Notes: generated from the sequence alone by a model not told the origin. A stretch of 64,000 nt of DNA from Aphrocallistes beatrix (GCA_963281255.1 OY725495.1:4588001-4652000); one strand, 5' to 3'; counted from the stretch's first letter, positions 34,805-47,569 are shown. Program-made: numbers and translations.

Positions 34805-34854
34805 CACTCAGTAAACAATTCATTATTAACTCAAATAAAACAAAGAAACAATCA

Positions 34855-36035
34855 ATGGCTTCAAGATTCCTTGAGAGCGAACCTTCCCTCAATTCCAACC
34901 TATTTGAAAGAGCAGAACTCCTCATCAAATCCACCTTCAACTCCCTGATGAAGAAACTGGAAGAGAGGAGGGACCAGCTGCTGGTAGAGCTGCATGAGAT
35001 GAGTGCTAACTACTTCAGCAAAGAGGAGACGAGACAGAAACAGATGAAGGATCTGGATCAGCTGATTGCGAAGATACAAGATGCAACTATTGAGCAGAAT
35101 TTAATAGTCGACCTACAAAAACAACATATCGAGAAAACGAAAGAGAGGAAGGAAGAATTCCAAAAACCAACTCCTATCCCATTTCCCCACTTCGACACAT
35201 CTCTCCTGGAGGATCTACTACAAAAGATAGAGAAGTTTGGATCTCTACAAGATGTAGCTCCCGCATACCGCACGAAAGTACATCCAATTAGGTCTATAGG
35301 AAAGAAAGAGAAGGGTAGAGTAGAACTAAATGGTCCACGTGGTGTAGCAATAGATGGGAAAGGAACTATATTCATAGCTGACATGTGGAACAGTAGAATT
35401 CAGTTAGTTAGCTTGGAGGGTCAGTTCATTAGAGAATTTGGTAAGAGAGAATTAATTTGGCCTCACTCCATAGCTCTATACAATGATTGGTTATTTGTAA
35501 CTGATTTTAATGTGAATAAAGTCCTAAAATATAAAACACAAACTATAAATTAGAATGTAAGAGTGAGTTAGAACTTAATTATCCATTTGGTATAACAGTA
35601 GATAATAATGAAGTGTTTGTAGCAGATTATTATAATAATAGAATAGTAGTGTTAAGCTTAGATCTTAAATTTATTAGAGAATTAGGAAATAAGAAGTTAG
35701 TAAAGCCACAAGATGTTAAAGTAAATAATAATAAAGTGATTGTAGCTGATAATAGTAAACATCATAATATACATATATTTTCTAAGTTAGGAGATTTACT
35801 GAATAGTATTATAAACTTGAGAGGTGGAGGAACTGATCGGATATTTCTATGTTTAGATAAGTTTAATAATATTCTAATTAGTGATTGGTCAGGTAAAATA
35901 GTACAAATATACACATTAGAAGGTCTGTTAATTCATAGTATTGAGTGTGATTATGAACCTACAGGAATAGCAGTAACTCAAGATAATATTATTATTTGTG
36001 TTGATATAGATAATAGTAAATTAAACTTGTATTAG
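34855..36035 (+). pseudogene. NHL-propeller gene A2, 1-base frameshift
   Basis: The start, coiled coil, hinge and first two blades are intact. At about 35539 the sequence ACACAAACT has one A fewer than ACACAAAACT of the sister copies; the frame then stops within a few codons. The rest (open from 35613) continues the propeller to LNLY and the usual end. One extra codon is present (LRGGGT). The defect is in a short A run, so a base-calling error is possible. Otherwise it would encode 393 residues. Confidence 0.85.
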
Positions 36036-38010
36036 ATTTTATTATTTTTTTATAGTTTAATTTTGTAGTTGTTTATTTAACTATTAAATCTTGACACCAG
36101 TATATTTCTTATTTCAACAATCAACTTATCAGTGAAACTTTAATTTTATTTATTTATTGTTGGGGGCCAAAAGCTATTTTTATCGGAAATATAACTTATA
36201 TCACATCACGCCGATGTCTTCAAAATACTTAGAATACACCTTCAATGCCTTTATTTTGAATGTTTCGAATTTTGAATTAAAGAAGTACTCTTCCCTCTGA
36301 CTAGAATTCATAGCTGCCCCTTTGGTGCGTTTTGTTGACGGAAATTTAAGTATTGCTTTCCCTGATTCATACTTTATCTTTGCTGGTGTAGCTTAATATT
36401 ATTAACAGATAGGGTATTAGTTGATCGTGAAAGAGAACATCGCGATCCCAAAATTTCAATATTTTCCCGATTGTTTTGTTACTTGAAACATAATTTTTAT
36501 TGGAACCAGTAGTATTTTGTGGATGACGCTACAACTCTCCTTGATAATCTACTTTGGTATTATTTACTCAATTTTATAAAACCTTTATCAATTTAATGTT
36601 GTTTTCATTCACATTTCAATATTATTCTTATTACATAGCTCTAATCAAGCAGAAACTATTTTATTGATGATTACCTTTCTACAAAAGCAAAACTCACGAA
36701 TCTATATGCCAAATTCCTTCTTGATCCAAACTAGTTAAAATCGTTAAAACTTCGTAACCAGGCTTTAACCCTTAACATTGGAGTACCTCTCCACTTCTAT
36801 TTTTTAGCAAACACCACTGATCGAAACTTGAATTCGAAATACCAATCGAGCTTAGCTATCAGAATGCGTAATAGTCTTTTAGTGCTGGAATAAGACTCAA
36901 ATTGGTGACTGAATAGAAAAGTAGAATAATTTAATGATAATGTGGAGAGAAAACTATACAAATTTCCAAATGTTATCGAGCTAAAAAATAAAACTCACAA
37001 AGCGCTCTCTTCTCAAATTGCACAGTAACTGACAAATACACGCTAACTCTAAGAAGGTGGATTTAGCCAATCGAATCAAGTTACCATCATCGCAATGGAA
37101 TTTGATGGGCAGTAGCTGTAGGAGTTCCATCACTGAACTAACTTGTATTAACTATGTCAGACAAATTCTTATCATAGAAATGAATTTTCTACTCTCCTCT
37201 AGCATTATTAAATCCTTTTAACATGGAGGCCGACATGTTTAGTGCAATTCTTATCATAAGAAATTCCTTATGGAATTGACAGTGGTGTTGACATCCGTCT
37301 GCACGTTCAAGGATATTTACTCGGGCAAATTGCACTAATTTTGAACAAATATTCCTTATATGGCGAACTCCAAGTTCTATGTCATGTTTATATGATCATA
37401 TTTCACACCTGTGACTTCATGATTTGGGCCGTGGCCACCAATGCAGTTGGTTCCGTTTCAAACTGAATATTCAATCCCGTTAGCTCCATTCCATATGGTT
37501 AGACTGGATTCAAACGTATCTCGATATCCATAGTTCTATAACAACAGAACTTCCTCCAGCCGGAAGTAAAGGAAGTTAGTGAGGTTGTCTGAGATGTGAG
37601 TAGAACTGAATTTCAGCTGCTGCATGCTGCTATGGACCATGGAGTGGAGAGCTCGCAAAACTCTTCCGTTTCCAGAACAAACATACCTTTATATCTACTC
37701 CAAACTCCTTTATTCGTCTCTATTAGACATTGCATTTGATTAATGAATCCTTCTCTATAGCAACGTTGGAATGTGGCAACTTTCTTTGAGAATATTTTAA
37801 TGTGCTTCCAATTCAATTGAACTCAATTGTTTGAAGACCTCTACTTAAGCACTTATAGAGGTTCCACTCTATCTAAGAATGAGTTTAGTTATATCCATAG
37901 TCCTTCTAAATGAATATTCAATAATGAAATAATCCATCATATATGTAATTATCTCAATATACAATACTCGATAGCCGATATTATTTAATTATATTGTCTT
38001 CTCCGTTTTT
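36036..38010. repeat. A2-B2 spacer, homologous to 47570-49640
   Basis: Shares ATCGCGATCCCAAAATTTCA, GGAATTTGATGGGCAGTAGC, TTCCTCCAGC and many further blocks with the A3-B4 spacer, and in part with 43480-44060 before B3. No gene recognised. It presumably holds the B2 promoter. Confidence 0.7.
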
Positions 38011-38022
38011 GTAGTATTAGTG

Positions 38023-38952
38023 ATGGCAACTCCTGATATGAACGTGAATGAAAAAGTTACAGATGAAACAGGTATGCTCGTTGTCAGTGAGTCTACTGCC
38101 GAAGTGCCTAGAATTCCTACAATATCTTATGAGGGCAGATATATCCATAGTGTGAGTGTATGTTTGAGAGAATGCATTTTTAAATACCCAAAAGCAGTAG
38201 CAGTGGACTTCCTGTCTGGGAATATTTATGCATCTGATGGATTTTATGGAGTGTTCGTATATAACAATGATGGAAGGTATTTGTACGATTTTGGAGAGGA
38301 GTTTAGAGTGAAGATGGATGGTCCTCGTTGTATGGTTATCTCAGGAAATAGAGTATTTATAACTCAGTTTAGGTCCTATTGTGTGTTAATTTATAGTTTG
38401 GATGGAAACTTCATCACTCAGTTTGAATGTGCGACTATATGTTCTAATGAAATACAAGATTACACCCCCGCACTTTGTTTTGCAGTCAGTGAAATGAACG
38501 GAGACATCTATGTCTGTGATACAAACCATCATAAAGTTCTGATATTCTCAAACGAGTTTCCAACATTGCAATATCATTTTGGAACCGGAATAGTGAAGTA
38601 TCCATTTGACGTCAGAGTTACTAACGAGTTCATTTATGTGTTTTCAAACGTTTCCTCGTCGAAGCAATTCCTACACTCTTTCACTCATGACTTCATTCCA
38701 TCTCAAAACATTCCTCTTCTCTCTATTGCCAGACACTTGAAATCTCCTCTTACCTTCTGTGTAGATGGATCTGGTAACTTTGCTATCTATGATAGGAATG
38801 AACGAGCTTTAGTTATTATTAACCGTCACGGTGAATTAGTGCAGTCTACTCCTTATGACTTTGAAAGTCCAATTGGAATTACACTGGACTTAGAAGGTAG
38901 AATACTACTTGTATCCGCACATCGAAATGTTGGACGCTTCCATAAAGATTAA
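38023..38952 (+). CDS. NHL-propeller gene B2
   Basis: 309 residues, intact. Same layout as B1: a short N-terminus (MATPDMNVNEKV), then blades including KAVAVDFLSGNIYASD, CMVISGNRVFITQ, CFAVSEMNGDIYVCD, FDVRVTNEFIYVFS, FCVDGSGNFAIYD and IGITLDLEGRILLV. It differs from B1 and B3 in the first two blades and the C-terminal tail (SAHRNVGRFHKD), and is closest to broken B4. An AG acceptor-like site (GTTTTTGTAG) lies 9 bases before the ATG. Confidence 0.85.
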   Translation: MATPDMNVNEKVTDETGMLVVSESTAEVPRIPTISYEGRYIHSVSVCLRECIFKYPKAVAVDFLSGNIYASDGFYGVFVYNNDGRYLYDFGEEFRVKMDGPRCMVISGNRVFITQFRSYCVLIYSLDGNFITQFECATICSNEIQDYTPALCFAVSEMNGDIYVCDTNHHKVLIFSNEFPTLQYHFGTGIVKYPFDVRVTNEFIYVFSNVSSSKQFLHSFTHDFIPSQNIPLLSIARHLKSPLTFCVDGSGNFAIYDRNERALVIINRHGELVQSTPYDFESPIGITLDLEGRILLVSAHRNVGRFHKD

Positions 38953-39225
38953 TACATCCTTAGTTCCATCTCCTTAGCTGACTATCACTTAGCAATAGAA
39001 TTTTCATTCTTCTATATATTCTTAGTTTGTATGTGATTCTGTTTATTTATTTTATCACTATTTATTTCTTCATTATTATTTCATAGAGAATCATTGTGGA
39101 ATCATAGTGGAATGGAATGACGTCATTGTCACCTTTTGAAAATATGAGATTTCAGTTTTTCGACTATAACTCAGTCATTTTAAGTGATAGAAGGCTAAAG
39201 TTTTAATACGTTGTAGAATGTGTAT

Positions 39226-39409
39226 CAGTCAGGGTCGCTTATTATGAACCCGCTTAATATGAACATTCGTTCATTATGAACTAACCTCCTGGTCCCAATT
39301 TCATTTTTAGATAGGATTTGTATTCAATCAAGTTCGCTTAATATGAAGTATCTCTATTATGAACAGATTTTTTGGTCCCCTGGTGGTTCACAATAAGCGA
39401 CCCTGACTG
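39226..39409. mobile_element. TA-flanked pogo-like MITE, family 5 copy a
   Basis: Left CAGTCAGGGTCGCTTATTAT, right AATAAGCGACCCTGACTG, next to TA. A second copy is at 41457-41640. Confidence 0.85.
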
Positions 39410-39956
39410 TATTAATATTCTTCACATATGATATAACTATCATCAAAAATGATTACTCATTGCTCTGTTATGACGTCATCATTGCGCATCGACATTTTAA
39501 AAATTGACAAATTTTTCGTGCGAAATCGATTGTTAAGAATAGAACAGTCGTATTTAGAGATTCTCCCTTATAATTAATCAATGTTACCCCAGGGGCCTAC
39601 AAGGCACCTCCAGCCTACACTTCCGCCAGTCGCGCAGCGAAACCAAGCGAAGCGAACTAGTTAATAATAATTTTAAACTAACTCAAAGTCAAAGCTAAGC
39701 ATAAGATTTGTTTGAAGCTAATCTGAAATTTAGATGATAATCACAAATTAGACATAATCTACGTTGGATCACGGACACCTATATAGGTGTCCATAGTAGG
39801 TTGTAACTCGTTTTGTTTGTTTTTAGTTTTTTTTAGATTATATTTTCAAAGTGCACTAAACGATTTGAAATGAAACTTTAGAACGTTGCTGATTTATACA
39901 TCTTCTCAAAGTGCCTCATACCACACAGTTTTTATCAAACAAGCGTACGAATCAAT

Positions 39957-41135
39957 ATGGCAGCTAAATATCCACAGGAAATACCAGAACTTGAAACTGA
40001 ATCATTGGATACTGTTGAAATATCCGTAAGGAAGACATTCAACTCTCTGATACAGCAACTGATAGAGAGGAGGGACCGACTGATTAAGCAGATTTGCAAG
40101 ATAAGAAATGAATATAACCTCAAAGAAACAGAGCGAACTGAATATCTTGAAAGCATTGAAAAACAGATCAGAGAGATGAAAGAGAAGAACGCTGATCACC
40201 CCTTTTCAAAAATAGACAAATAGACGATTAAATACTGGACGGCACAGAAAGAGGAATGCAAACACCCGAATCCCATCCCTATGCCTCCTCGCTTCGACAC
40301 ATCTCATCTTGACGAGCTACGAGATCAGATAGAGAGGTTTGGAGAACAAGACAAATCAACTCAAATATACACCTCCAAATTAGGCCCTTTTACGTCTATA
40401 GGCAAGAAAGGTAGAGGTAAAGTAGAACTAGTTGATCCACGTGGTGTAGCGATAGATGGGAAAGGGAATATATTCATTGCTGACAAGGGGAACAGTAGAT
40501 TTCAGGTAGTTAGCTTGGAGGGTCAGTTCATTGAAGAATTTGGTAAGGGAGAGTTAAGTGAGCCTTACTCCATAGCTCTATACAACGATTGGTTGTTTGC
40601 AACAGATTGTAATCTGCATAAAGTCCTAAAATATAAAACACAAAACTATAAATTAGAATGTGAGAGTAAGTTAAAACTTCATAGGCCATTTGGTATTACA
40701 GTAGATAATAATGAAGTGTTTGTAGCAGATTGTCTTAATAATAGAATAGTAGTATTAAACTTAGATCTAAAATTTATTAGAGCAATAGGAAATAAGAAGT
40801 TAGTAAAGCCAAGAGATGTTAAAGTAAATAATAATAAAGTGTTTGTAGCTGATAGTAGTGAACATCATAATGTACATGTATTTTCTAAGTTAGGAGATTT
40901 ACTGAATAGTATTATAAACTTGAGAGATGGAACTAGTTTTATATTTCTATGTTTAGATAAGTTTAATAATATTCTAATTAGTGATTGTTTAGGTAAAATA
41001 ATACAAATATACACATTAGAAGGTCTGTTAATTCATAGTATTAAGTGTGATTATTGTCCCAAAGGAATAGCAGTAACTCAAGATAATATTATTATTTGTG
41101 TTGAGTTTTTTAATGGTAAATTGAACTTATATTAG
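39957..41135 (+). pseudogene. NHL-propeller gene A' (divergent), single in-frame TAG
   Basis: Frame and length (1,179 bases) equal those of the intact A genes, but TAG at 40221-40223 interrupts it after residue 88, beside a short direct duplication (AAATAGACAAATAGAC). N-terminus MAAKYPQEIPELETESLD; the coiled coil (FNSLIQQLIERRDRLIKQI) is diverged, while the propeller from about 40380 matches the A family closely (GVAIDGKGNIFIADKGNSRF). It lacks the A-type TATA promoter. The N-terminal part and the propeller seem to have different histories, as after gene conversion. A methionine at 40281 could start a 284-residue product without the coiled coil. Confidence 0.8.
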
Positions 41136-44060
41136 ATTCTATTTCTGTTTTTTTGATTTATTTGTGTGATTATAATATTCAATAAATAAACTATTATATT
41201 TTGATTCTTATTTAAACTGTAATTATAGAATAATTTCACATAGAATCAGAGACGGCGGTAGTGTTCTATCACAGGTGTGGTACAGGCTTTACCAGACTGT
41301 TTAATATATAAATCGTACATTTGTCCGCCATCTTTTGCCTCTTTTTGAAGTAACTACAGTGAAATTCGCTTATTAGCAACTCGAGGTCGTTCATAAAATT
41401 GTTGCTAATACGCGAAGTTCCTAATTGGTTAGGTTCAAATTGTGCTATATGATATACATTCAGGGTCGCTTATTGTGAATCACCAGGGGACCAAAAAATC
41501 TGTTCATAATAGAGATACTTCATATTAAGCGAACTTGATTCAATACAAATCCTATCTAAAAATGAAATTGGGACCAGGAAGTTAGTTCATAATAAACGAA
41601 TGTTCATATTAAACGAGTTCATAATAAGCGAGCCTGACTGTATTAGCATTCGTTGTAAATATTTATGCTAGAAAGATGTGTTCACTTACAAAAAAGATGT
41701 TAAAACACAGACACTAGGTGTGATGTAAATATTCATACTATTTTTTCAGTATTTAGGATGCATTCGCAGACATAGTTATAATTAGACAGACAAAATCATG
41801 ATACCCTTAAAATGGATGAATAATGGCTGAAAAACTGAAATTTCAACTATAAAAAAGGCAGCAATGACGCCATAATTCCATGATGAGTCGGCATTTTCGT
41901 CTGAGGTCAGAACTTAGTGGAGTCATATTAAAAAAAAACTCGCAGAAGTCAAAAATCAGTTATGATATCATCATTAGGCATCGAGATTTGACAAATTTGG
42001 GGATTTTTCGAGCGATGTCGATTATAACAGTATGATAAACGTATTTAGAGATGTTGTATACCATATAATTAATCACTGTGAACCTAAGCGCCCACAGGGA
42101 GCTTCTACCGGAAACTTTGTGTTCGCTAGTCGAGCAGCGCAAACAAGCGAAGCGCGCTAGTAGGTTGTAATCAAAATGTCAGCATTTATTAGAGACGGCT
42201 ATCTTTTGAATAATTGATTTGCACACATCAACTTGATTAATCGATTGTTTTAAAAATATCTACCATATAATTATTCAGTAATAATTGATTTAATTAGAGA
42301 GTAAAAAATCCCGTTTTTTTGGAAATCAGCAATACAATCACAAATTTATAAGATATCGTAAATCGAGTGGTCCTACGTTTATCGCACAATGATATTGAAC
42401 AACTGTTGCAAATTTCAGCCTTCTAGCTCAAACCAAATTTGACTTTTTTTTTTTAAAGACGGTCAATTTTGGAATTTAAGTCCCGAGATATAGGGAATCG
42501 GGATTCAAAGTTTTAATGTTAAGAACGATGTAAAATGAGCTATTAAGGATAAATAAAAGCTTTCATGGGCATTTGATCGCATTTATACTGATGAATTAGA
42601 TATTTTCCAACAAATTTTGGTGAAAATAGCAAAAGTATAGTGAAAATCCACAAATTATCTTGAGGCCCCTAACCGCAAATATTTTGAACCAATTGGGAAA
42701 TATAATTCATACTCCTAGCACTGCAAAGTATAATCCATCGGTTTAGAATGAATAACGAGCTTCTAAAAAGTATATTAAGAAGTTAGAGTGAGAGTCTCCG
42801 ACTTTTAGTTTTCAAGTTAGGATTTTCAAAAATGCTACGTCATCACGTGATAAAATTTAAAACTTAGCATTCCATATGACGTAGTATACTTATTATCAAA
42901 GAATCATTTATATACTGTTATAAAAGTATATTAGGGTTTGAGAGCTAAGAATTTGGGTATATATTTCCAGAGATAGGGAGGAATCTGTTTTTGGACCATA
43001 AATGGGGGGGTTTGAACGAATCTGGGAGGTAAAAGGCCAGAACTTCCAAAATAATATTGAAAAGTACTCCAATTTTTCTGTACACATTGTTAGTGACAAT
43101 TGCATTGATTTTTCATTTTAATAGCTACATTTGGGCACATATTCCATGACTCGATTCGCCATTTTCTAATATAATCAAAGTTCTCCATGGAATTTGTATT
43201 ACAATAAAACCAATGATATATCGAGAAATACGTATATATTTTTGATTAAGAGATGTTTGAGGAACCTATATATTATAATACTATATACATCCTATCGTTT
43301 AAGATTATAATAGATTAATTATCTTCAAAAGATTTTAAGATTCGACATCGACCTCTTTCAGAGGTAAAACGTCCGAACTTTACCTATAATATACGATAAC
43401 TAACGAACAAATGGTCAGATTTGACAATTTTTTAAAAAGAATCAAAATTATATTTTAGATACGATAGCTAATATTTCGCACCTGTGACTTCATGATTTGG
43501 GTCGTGGCCATCAGTACAGTTTTTATTCAATTTTATTCCATTAACTCCATTTTATATGGTTAGACAAGATTCAAACGTGTTACGATATCTATGGTTAATA
43601 ACAACATAACTTCCTCCAGCAGGAAGTAAGGGAAGTTAGTGAGCTTGTCTGAGTGTGGGTAAGAACTGAATGTCAGCGGCTGCATATTGCTATGGACCAT
43701 GGAGTAGATAGCTCGCAAAACTCTTCTGTATCCAGAACAAGACATTCCAGTTATATCTACTCCAAACACCTTTAATCGTCTCTATTTACATTACATTTGA
43801 TTAATGAATCCTTCTCCATAGCAACGTTGTAATGTGGCAACTTTCTTTCAGAATATTTTAATGTGCTTCCAATTCTATTGCTTGAAGTACTCCACTGATG
43901 CAATTATGGAGGTTCTATTCTCTCATTAGGAAGTTTAGTTATATCCTTAGTACTTCTTAATGAATATTTAACAGTGAAATAATCCATCATATACGTAATT
44001 ATCTCAATTCACATTACTCGATAGCTGATATTAATTATATTTTCTTCTCCGTTTTTGTAG
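41136..44060. other. Repeat-rich spacer without a gene
   Basis: Holds a repeat with GTAGTGTTCTATCACAGGTG (41260), a family 4 MITE piece (41350-41435), MITE family 5 copy b (41457-41640), an inverted GCGCAAACAAGCGAAGCGCG element end (42130) and GACGTCAT blocks. From about 43480 it is homologous to the region before B2 and B4. Nothing in 42200-43450 is recognised. Confidence 0.6.
41457..41640. mobile_element. TA-flanked pogo-like MITE, family 5 copy b
   Basis: Left CATTCAGGGTCGCTTATTGT, right ATAATAAGCGAGCCTGACTG, next to TA; orientation opposite to copy a. Confidence 0.85.
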
Positions 44061-44068
44061 TATTAGTG

Positions 44069-44995
44069 ATGGCAACTCCTGATATGAACCTGAATGAAGA
44101 AGTTACAGATGAAACAGGTAAGCTCGCTGTCAGTGAGTCTACTGCCGAAGTGCCTAGAATGCCTACAGTATCTTATGAGGGCAGATATATCCATAGTGTG
44201 AGAGTAGAGTTGATAAATTGTTTATTTCGATGTCCCAATGCAGTAGCAGTGGATTTCCTGTCTGGAAATATTTATGTAGCAGATGGATATGATGGAATAT
44301 TCGTCTTTGATAATAATGGAATGGAATTGTTCGATGTTTTGGTGGATACTAGAACGATTTTTCATGAGTCTCTGTTTGCTTGTATTGTTATCTCAAGAAA
44401 TAGAATATTTATCACTCAGTATAAGTCTAGACGTGTATTAATTTTTAGTTTGGATGGAAACTTCATCACTCATTTTAAATTTCGTGAAATACATCGAGAG
44501 ACCCTCGCAATTTGTTTTGCAGTCAGTGAAATGAACGGAGACATCTATGTCTGTGATACACTTCATCATAGAGTTCTGATATTCTCAAACGAGTCTCCAA
44601 AATTGCAATCTTATTTTGGAATAGTGAAACATCCTTGTGACGTCAGAATTACTGACGAATTCATTTATGTATTTTCCGAAGAATTCTCGCCTAATCAGTA
44701 CATTGTACACTCTTTCACTCATGACTTCATTCCATCACAAACCATTCCTGTTCTTTCTATAGCCAAATACTTGAAATCTCCTCCTACCTTCTGTGTAGAT
44801 GGATCTGGTAACTTTTTTATTTATGATTGGGAAGAACGAGCTTTGGTTATTATCAATTGCCATGGTGAATTAGTTCAGACCACTCCTTATGACTTTCAAT
44901 GTCCCATCGGAATTACACTGGACGTAGAAGGTAGAATCCTACTTTTGTTTTGCGAAAGTTCACATATTACACGCCTCAATTATGAATACCCTTAA
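44069..44995 (+). CDS. NHL-propeller gene B3
   Basis: 308 residues, intact. Sister of B1 by an 11.5-kb duplication. It lacks two residues (SE after SYFG) and differs from B1 at 17 other positions, all before about codon 217. The six blades are as in B1. The replaced residues fall mainly between or at the edges of blade cores (for example T/I and K/E in the first blade region, R/D and A/I in the next). Acceptor-like AG 9 bases before the ATG. Confidence 0.85.
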   Translation: MATPDMNLNEEVTDETGKLAVSESTAEVPRMPTVSYEGRYIHSVRVELINCLFRCPNAVAVDFLSGNIYVADGYDGIFVFDNNGMELFDVLVDTRTIFHESLFACIVISRNRIFITQYKSRRVLIFSLDGNFITHFKFREIHRETLAICFAVSEMNGDIYVCDTLHHRVLIFSNESPKLQSYFGIVKHPCDVRITDEFIYVFSEEFSPNQYIVHSFTHDFIPSQTIPVLSIAKYLKSPPTFCVDGSGNFFIYDWEERALVIINCHGELVQTTPYDFQCPIGITLDVEGRILLLFCESSHITRLNYEYP

Positions 44996-46190
44996 TACAT
45001 CCTTAGTTCTGTTTCCTTAGCTGACTATTAATAGAATTTCTCATTCTTCTATATATCCCTAGTTTGTCTGTGATTCTGTTTATTACTATGTAGCGTTTAC
45101 TGTTTGTTTATTTGTCACTTTATTTTATCATTTCTTAGTCAAATACAATATACTTATGTGACTAATGAAAATGAATTTCTCTGTTACCTTCTTTGTATAA
45201 ATATAATAAGATACAAGCATGCTTCGGTTGCTTGCGCTGCGCGGCTGGTGGACAATTTGTGGCCACCTGTGGTCACCATTGATTAATTATATGGGAGACA
45301 ACATCTCTAAATACGTATGTCATAATGCTATAATCGATATCGCACGAAAAATCACTTTAATTTTTCAATTTTTAAAATTTGAAGTGTAATGATGACGTCA
45401 TAACAGAGTGATGAGTCATCCTTTTTTGACAATAGTTGGGTTATATGTGAGTAATATTAATAGACATAATCTATCAGAATTTCAGGCTTCTATCTCCTAT
45501 AATGGCTGAGTTATCCTCGAATAACTGTATTGCTTAACTTCCAAACTGTGACAATGACGTCATAATTCCATGATGAGTCGACATTTTCGTCGGAGCTCAG
45601 AACTTAGTGGAGCCATAGCCAAAAGAATCCCACATGTCAAAAATCAGCTTACTACAGCTTAGCAGTTTCTTCAATCAATTTATTATATATATTTTAACTA
45701 ATTTGATCCTATAGGACAACCAGGTTTTTAAGCAGGGTAGGTTAGACCCCCGTCCATTGTAGCATTTGCAATACTGCATAATATAATGGTAACATGATGA
45801 CTAGACATTACACGAGAATCATATTTTAAGGCTATGTTTCTTAACCTGGGTCCATCAGGAGTATCAGGGCCCGAAACTGTTTTTCATTAAAAAGAAAAGA
45901 GACCCGAAAGTTACAATGTTAAGAACCACTCACCTAGACTAGTGGTGGGGAATTGGCCTCCTACGTACAAGATTATAATCTGGATATATCACTGTAGACA
46001 AGAAGGAGGATTGAATTCTAAAAGATAGGATGTGGCTCTTGTAATCAACTCAAAAAATTTACATAATTATTTAAACCTTATTCTAAAAACAGTATAATAG
46101 AGTGTAAGATAGAGTTCATTGAAAGTAAAATCTGAGTGTAGATCAAGTTCCACAAGGAGATATCCTTTCAGAAACATGACACACTCCTGC
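44996..46190. repeat. B3-A3 spacer, duplicate of 33498-34680
   Basis: See the entry at 33498. The copies are nearly identical up to about 45905, then differ by a few bases and short indels. No gene. Confidence 0.8.
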
Positions 46191-46310
46191 TTCAAGGAAA
46201 CTAGCCACAAACCTACCAGTCATTCTCTAATCAGTCTCTCCCTCTCACTACGACATAACACACACTATCAGCTCATGATACCAACACACTTCTCTTCTGA
46301 TATAAATATA
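46191..46310 (+). promoter_or_regulatory. Promoter of NHL gene A3
   Basis: TTCAAGGAA at 46191-46199 and TATAAATATA at 46301-46310, 60 bases before the ATG. Confidence 0.6.
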
Positions 46311-46360
46311 CTCTCAGTAAACAACTCATTATTAACTCAAATAAAAGAAAGAACCAATCA

Positions 46361-47569
46361 ATGGCTTCAAGATTTCCTGAGAGCGAACCTTCCATCAATT
46401 CCAACCCATTCGAAAGAGCAGAACTCCTCATCAAATCCACCTTCAACTCCCTGATGAAGAAACTGGAAGAGAGGATGGACCAGCTGCTGGTAGAGCTGCA
46501 TGAGATGAGTGCTAACTACTTCAGCAAAGAGGAGACGAGACAGAAACAGATAAAGGATCTGGATCAGCTGATTGTAAAGATTCAAGAGGCGACTATTGAG
46601 CAGAATTTAATAGTCGACTTACAAAAACAACATATTGAGAAGGCGAAAGAGAAGAAGGAAGAATTCCAACAACCAACTCCTATCCCACTTCCCCACCTCG
46701 ACACACCTCTCCTGGAGGATCTGCTACAAAAGATAGAGAAGTTTGGATCTCTACAAGATGTAGCTCCCATATACCGCACGAAAGTACATCCTATTAGGTC
46801 TATAGGCAAGTATGGGAAGGGTAGAGAACTAAATGGTCCATATGGTGTAGCGATAGATGGGAAAGGAAATATATTCATAGCTGACATGTGGAACAGTAGA
46901 ATTCAGTTGGTTAGCTTGGAGAGTCAGTTCATTAGAGAATTTGGCAAGAAAGAGTTAAGTTGGCCTTACTCCATAGCTCTATACGATGATTGGTTGTTTG
47001 TAACTGACTTAGATCTGCATAAAGTCCTAAAATATAAAAGACAAAACTATAAATTAGAATGTAAGAGTGAGTTAAAATTTAATCGTCCATTAGGTATAAC
47101 AGTAGATAATAATGAAGTGTTTGTAGCAGATTGTTGTAATAATAGAATAGTAGTGTTAAGCTTAGATCTTAAATTTATTAGAGAATTAGGAAATAAGAAG
47201 TTAGTAGACCCACAAGATGTTAAAGTAAATAATAATAAAGTATTTGTAGCTGATAATAGTGAACATCATAATGTACATGTATTTACTAAGTTAGGAGATT
47301 TACTGAATAGTATTATAAACTTGAGAGATGGAACTGATGATATATTTCTATGTTTAGATAAGTTTAATAATATTCTAATTAGTGATTGGTCAGGTAAAAT
47401 GATACAAATATACACATTAGAAGGTCTGTTAATTCATAGTATTGAGTGTCATTATTTTCCTACAGGAATAGCAGTAACTCAAGATAATATTATTATTTGT
47501 GTTGATTATTCTAATAATAAATTAAACTTGTATTATATTATATTATTTATTTATGATTTAATTTTGTAG
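46361..47569 (+). CDS. NHL-propeller gene A3, stop codon lost
   Basis: 402 residues. Full coiled coil, hinge and six blades. The usual ending LNLY-stop has changed from TAG to TAT, adding a hydrophobic tail (YIILFIYDLIL) read from the old 3' flank. Two codons are missing before the first blade (GRELNGP in place of GRVELNGP-type sequence). Blade-edge residues include MW after IAD, CC after VAD, D before P in the fourth blade and F before P in the last. A TATA promoter is present, so expression is plausible. Confidence 0.85.
   Translation: MASRFPESEPSINSNPFERAELLIKSTFNSLMKKLEERMDQLLVELHEMSANYFSKEETRQKQIKDLDQLIVKIQEATIEQNLIVDLQKQHIEKAKEKKEEFQQPTPIPLPHLDTPLLEDLLQKIEKFGSLQDVAPIYRTKVHPIRSIGKYGKGRELNGPYGVAIDGKGNIFIADMWNSRIQLVSLESQFIREFGKKELSWPYSIALYDDWLFVTDLDLHKVLKYKRQNYKLECKSELKFNRPLGITVDNNEVFVADCCNNRIVVLSLDLKFIRELGNKKLVDPQDVKVNNNKVFVADNSEHHNVHVFTKLGDLLNSIINLRDGTDDIFLCLDKFNNILISDWSGKMIQIYTLEGLLIHSIECHYFPTGIAVTQDNIIICVDYSNNKLNLYYIILFIYDLIL

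Noticed and set aside
40221..40223. Programmed stop-codon readthrough in A'
   Set aside because: The TAG context does not match known readthrough signals that I recognise, and a local direct duplication makes simple mutation more likely.
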